In this document: piece by piece, positions 60,075 to 64,000 of the stretch | Position numbering within the stretch: the first letter of the stretch is position 1 | Layout of the letters: each line of letters starts with the position of its first letter | Assembly (NCBI GenBank): GCA_028554645.1 | Contig: JAQOOI010000070.1 | Span: 124,001-188,000 of the forward strand | Reading direction: 5' to 3' | Origin: Omphalotus guepiniiformis | Taxonomy: Eukaryota > Basidiomycota > Agaricomycetes > Agaricales > Omphalotaceae | Length of the DNA stretch: 64,000 nucleotides | The notes under the pieces: model-generated | What the model was told of the DNA's origin: nothing | The model's database searches: none | Seen by the model: the letters and a program-made list of their open reading frames with translations, nothing else | Made by a program: the position numbers and the translations under genes

Positions 60075-60731
60075 ATGAATCATCCATACAGTGGAGCTGC
60101 GAGTTATATATATGCTAATGTTGTGAGTTTACATGTTACTCTCAGCTTACCTGTGGACATTACTGATGATACTGTACCAACCCCGAAGCAATATGAGGAT
60201 GTCAATGTAGTCGCCGGTCCTTATTCCCAAATGAAGAGTTTCATGCCCGTAAGTCCCAGTCTCGTTCACCCTCGGGACTTTCATCGGAGCAACCCCGCTG
60301 ATAGAAAGTTGACGTTGAAACCCCACCCTCATGGGCACTGAATAGATCGCATCCGTAGACACATTCCAACCAACATGGCCCCCTCCTTCTCCAGTATCTT
60401 ACTCCGTATCACATCAAGCACTTCCACGACCAATGACAGTTCCTTTACATCGAGCTCGAAGTCATCAAAATGTTCAAGGTGTTAGGTTTAAAGAACCTCT
60501 CGGTCATCTCAGGTCTCGTAGTTTTGTGGATCTGCGTGAAGACTCGGAAAGCAGGTTTCCAGGGGGAGGAATGGCCCGGGTGAAGAGTAGAAGCTGGGGT
60601 AGGAAATTCCAGGTGAGTGGGTGCTAGTGCTAAGTGGGTGGATATTGGGTTGATCGAAGCTGATTATGACTGTGATTTGGTAGAGGCGGATACGGCGTGC
60701 ATGGTATAAGCTACACAGAGCTTGGTTCTAA
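60075..60731 (+). CDS. Small protein of unknown function, 140 aa
   Basis: Four exons, 60075-60122, 60189-60248, 60346-60612 and 60684-60731, each joined in phase 0 by GT-AG introns of 66-97 nt, ending in TAA. The sequence opens MNHPYSGAASYIY, has a Pro/Ser-rich middle (PTWPPPSPVSYSVSH) and a basic C-terminal half (ARVKSRSWGRKF, RRIRRAWYKLHRAWF) that could bind nucleic acid or membranes. I do not recognise it. The consistent phases argue for a real gene, but the first exon is uncertain. Confidence 0.5.
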
Positions 60732-61207
60732 GCGCTTAGGCGCTAAGCGCAAACCTTCGACTATAGACTTTTCAGATATGAATGGCTTTGGAAAAGGACG
60801 AAATTTAGGACTTACCTTACCTTTACTACTTATTTAAGAGCGTATACTAAGGACGCATCCTAGTCTTTGTATGTTGAATAGGGTCGTTATATATTATATC
60901 ACGATGAGAAGAAAAGAGTTGTCAGTCCCTGTTACAGTTGGAGTATGTAGTACAGGAAGAGCGTAAAGCGTGAATAAGGCCAGTCCGGCAACACCTCGGC
61001 GCAGTCCCGGCAGGCCGGCCGCTTATCACCGCTCACCGATCCAATGGGAAAAATCGAAATCGGGCAAACGTGGTTGGTCACTGTCTCGAACGACCGACGA
61101 GCCTAGCAAAAATCCCCCCAAATACAATTTCTTCCCTTTTCCTGCGGGACACAACCGCAGATTGACAACCACTTGCTCTCTGCTCTCGTCGTGTAGTACG
61201 AGGTACT
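60732..61207 (+). promoter_or_regulatory. Upstream region of the complex I 75-kDa gene
   Basis: 476 bp between two plus-strand genes. It starts with the gcgctta/taagcgc words also seen near 44.4 kb. No TATA element is obvious close to the start; no gene is seen. Confidence 0.4.
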
Positions 61208-63959
61208 ATGCTTCGTGTCGTGACCTCGGTGTCGCGACCTAGTTCGACGGGACTTCTCGGAAAAGTCGTTAGTACGAGTACGGGTACGCCGAGTGGTGAG
61301 TTGTCGTTTGGTGGGCTCTTCGTCGGGCGTGTATTGTTGCTGACGAGTATGTGGGGTGCTTGGTTTTTGGTGAGCAGGTCGTAGGAGTTTTGCTTCGACG
61401 TCGAATAGACAGGCGGATGTAACTTTGACTGTGGATGGAAAGGAAGTGACGGTGCCGCAAGGTGCGTTTTTGGAATGGTCCTTTCATCTCTTATTTTCAG
61501 AATTCTAATTCTTTATTCCAGGCTCTGCATTGATACAAGCTTGCGAAGCTGCAGGGTCTCCCATACCACGGTTAGTAACGACCCGTCCCGTCACATCTTC
61601 ACCCTCCCTTGACTCGTCTTCTTTTGCAGGTTTTGCTATCATGATAGGTGCGAACGCTTGTTTGTATTTCAAGTGGGAGTACTGAATGTATCTATATAGA
61701 CTTGCTATCGCTGGTAATTGTCGTATGTGTCTAGTCGAGGTGGAGAGGTCACCGAAACCTGTGGCGTCGTGTGCGTTTCAATTTTCCTCTCGCATCTTTG
61801 TTCTTTATTCTTACCCCTTCGTTCTCAGTGCCATGCCCGCCATGCCTGGTGCCAAAGTTTTCACCAACACCCCATTGGTTCACGAAGCGCGTGAAGGTGT
61901 CATGGAGTTCCTTCTTTCCAACCACCCTCTCGATTGCCCCATTTGCGATCAAGGAGGTGAATGCGATCTTCAAGACCAATCAATGCGCTATGGTTCCGAC
62001 CGTACCCGTTTTCATGAAATTGCTGGAAAACGAGCGGTAGAGAACAAGGACTTGGGACCTCTCGTGAAGACGTCTATGAACCGATGTATCCAATGCACCC
62101 GTTGCGTTCGTTTTGCGAACGAAGTTGCTGGTGTGGAAGAACTTGGAACTACTGGTCGTGGAAATGATTTGCAAATTGGAATGTATGTTGAGAAGACGAT
62201 GGATTCGGAGTTATCTGGGAACGTCATTGATTTGTGTCCCGTTGGTGCTCTTACGAGTAAACCGTATGCGTTTACGGCTAGGCCATGGGAGTTGAAGAAT
62301 ACCGAGAGTGTTGATGTGTTGGACGCTGTTGGGTCCAATATACGTGTCGACTCTAGGGGTGTGCAGGTTATGCGGATTCAGCCTCGGACTAATGATGACG
62401 TTAATGAGGAGTGGATTAACGATAAAACGCGTTATGCCTACGATGGTCTTCGGTTCCAGCGATTGACGACACCTTTGATCAAGCAGGGTGACCGTTTCGT
62501 TGCTGCGACCTGGGAAGATGCCTTGTCCGCCATCGCTAATGGGCTGGCGGCGTCTGGAGCTAAGGACGATGAGATTCAGGCAGTTGCTGGTCATTTGGCG
62601 GATACGGAGTCGCTGGTCGCTTTGAAGGACCTCATCAATCGGTTAGGTTCTGATAACCTCACCCTTGACCAAACTGGTGGAAACGTCTCACCTGTTCATG
62701 GTGTGGATGTCAGGTCAAACTATCTGTTTAATGCCACTATCCCTGGTGTTGAACAGGCTGATGTTATTCTTCTCGTCGGGACGAACCCTCGTCATGAAGC
62801 TGCTGTTCTCAATTCACGCATACGGAAGAGCTGGTTGCATACCAATTTGGAAGTTGGTCTTATTGGTGAAAGGGCCGATACTACTTATGGGTATGAGTAT
62901 CTTGGTGCTGATGCGAAGGCGCTGTCGGATTTTATTACTGGCAAGGGAGAATTTGCGAAGAAGTTTAAGGCTGCTAAGAAGCCTTTGATCATTGTTGGAA
63001 GTGCGCTTGCTGAGCATCCGGATGGCGCTGCGGCTTACAATGAGCTCTCTCGCTTTGTGGCGCTTAACAAGGAGACGCTGCTTACGCCTGAATGGAATGG
63101 CTTCAGTGTTTTACAGCGGGTGCGTAGATTTTCACTCATACTGATATTCCACGTTCTCATTATATTTATTCGTCACTCTTAGGTCGCCTCTCGCTCAGCT
63201 GCGTATGATATCGGTTTTGTTCCATCGAAAAAGGCCTCTGCGACGAAGCCCAAGTTCATCTACCTGTTGAATGCCGACGAAGTTGACCTCAAGTCAATAC
63301 CTGAAGACGCTTTTGTTGTTTATCAAGGTCACCATGGTGATCTTGGTGCTCAATTAGCCGATGTTTGTCTTCCAGGTGCTGCATATACGGAAAAATCAAC
63401 TACGTGGGTTAATACTGAGGGTCGTTCGCAACTTGGGAGGGCTGCTGTTCCTCCTCCTGGAGCGTCCCGTGAAGATTGGAAAATTATTCGGTACGCAGTT
63501 ACTCTTCTCCTGGTATAGGAATCCTCGATTGATGGTACATTCTGTCTCTGTTCGTAGCGCGTTATCTGAGATTGTTGGCGCTCCTTTGCCTTATGACGAT
63601 GTTCTTTCGCTGCGTGATCGTATGTGGGAGATCTCTCCTACGCTAATAAGATACGACACTACCGAGCCGACGTCGCAAGTTGTTGCGCTTGCTGGTTTGA
63701 AGGCATTGGCGAAGAAGACTACTGGATCGAAAATTTCTGGAGCTGCTTTCCAGAAGCCGATAATTAACTTTTATCAGACTGATCCTATTTCTAGAGCGTG
63801 CGTGTCGCTTGTCTTTCCTTTTAATCTTTGCTGACGACAAGGCTGGATTTGCTTCTCAACAATAGTTCGGTAACGATGGCACAATGTACGCGTGCGTTTG
63901 TGAAGGGTGAAAACTACGGTTTCTCGAATTCGAATAAAGCTGAGGCTGCGTTCGCATGA
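61208..63959 (+). CDS. NDUFS1: NADH:ubiquinone oxidoreductase 75-kDa subunit (complex I), ~747 aa
   Basis: Exons 61208-61295, 61378-61461, 61522-61570, 61630-61647, 61700-~61770, ~61829-63119, 63183-63490, 63558-63797 and 63866-63959. The N-terminus is a mitochondrial presequence (MLRVVTSVSRPSSTG). The [2Fe-2S] loop has FCYHDR and GNCRMC, N5 is in HPLDCPICDQGGECDLQDQ, and N4 in CIQCTRC with CPVGAL. The rest is the molybdopterin-oxidoreductase-like domain up to the short C-terminal FVKGENYGF. It carries electrons from the flavin towards ubiquinone in the inner-membrane complex. At intron 5 the expected Cys (fourth [2Fe-2S] ligand, before AMPAMPG) cannot be made by any GT-AG choice in frame; donor 61769 with acceptor 61828 keeps the frame but drops it. 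Confidence 0.93.
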
Positions 63960-64000
63960 GTGGCCCGGGGTTTTTGTGGTCACTCTCGTTGAACGAACAT

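Overview
The window is nuclear DNA of a filamentous fungus, most likely a mushroom-forming basidiomycete (Agaricomycetes). Genes are cut by many short introns of about 45-90 nt with GTNNGT donors and CTNAY-like branch sites, several exons are only 11-25 nt long, and the protein families fit this group: basidiomycete P4H-like 2OG proteins, expanded UbiA prenyltransferases, P450s and Ser-rich single-pass membrane proteins. There is no bacterial or viral signature. All gene models below were joined by hand from reading frames and splice motifs. Exon sums were checked for phase, except that the P450 model was joined exon by exon without summing every exon length.

Layout. 0-4.6 kb: a Pro/Ser-rich unknown protein, a decayed tRNA-Leu-like sequence, a tiny T5orf172 (GIY-YIG-like) protein and short repeats. 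4.6-15 kb: a duplicated pair of families, with UbiA copy A (5.3-6.8 kb, +), remnants of an epoxide hydrolase (7-7.9 kb), a secreted proline-rich repeat protein (10.3-11.2 kb), an intact epoxide hydrolase (11.5-12.9 kb, -) and UbiA copy B (13.4-14.9 kb, -). 15-20 kb: gene-poor, with a frameshifted fragment of a membrane-protein paralog. 20-31 kb: a 2OG-oxygenase-like protein without its iron ligands, a single-pass membrane protein, a universal stress protein and a second proline-rich secreted protein with the same signal peptide as the one at 10.3 kb. 32-35 kb: a ubiquitin C-terminal hydrolase and a protein-kinase-like gene. 37-46 kb: four redox/small-molecule genes in a row (secreted FAD-linked oxidase, P450, aldo-keto reductase, SnoaL/NTF2-like protein). 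46-64 kb: a gene-poor stretch, a C2H2 regulator, a 957-aa unknown protein, an AMSH-type deubiquitinase, a small unknown gene and the 75-kDa subunit of mitochondrial complex I.

How the genes may work together. Housekeeping genes (complex I, AMSH, USP) are mixed with accessory chemistry. UbiA plus epoxide hydrolase, and FAD oxidase plus P450 plus AKR plus SnoaL, are combinations often used in fungal meroterpenoid or other secondary metabolism, but no polyketide synthase, NRPS or terpene synthase lies in the window, so shared pathways are inference. The most unusual observations are: a UbiA copy with an intact frame but a destroyed second Asp-rich motif; two introns without a GT donor that are each flanked by exact 9-11 nt direct repeats; a complex-I splice junction where the canonical choice loses an iron-sulfur Cys; a UCH lacking its catalytic His; and the pair of proline-rich secreted repeat proteins whose upstream regions share a ~170-bp block in opposite orientation relative to the gene.
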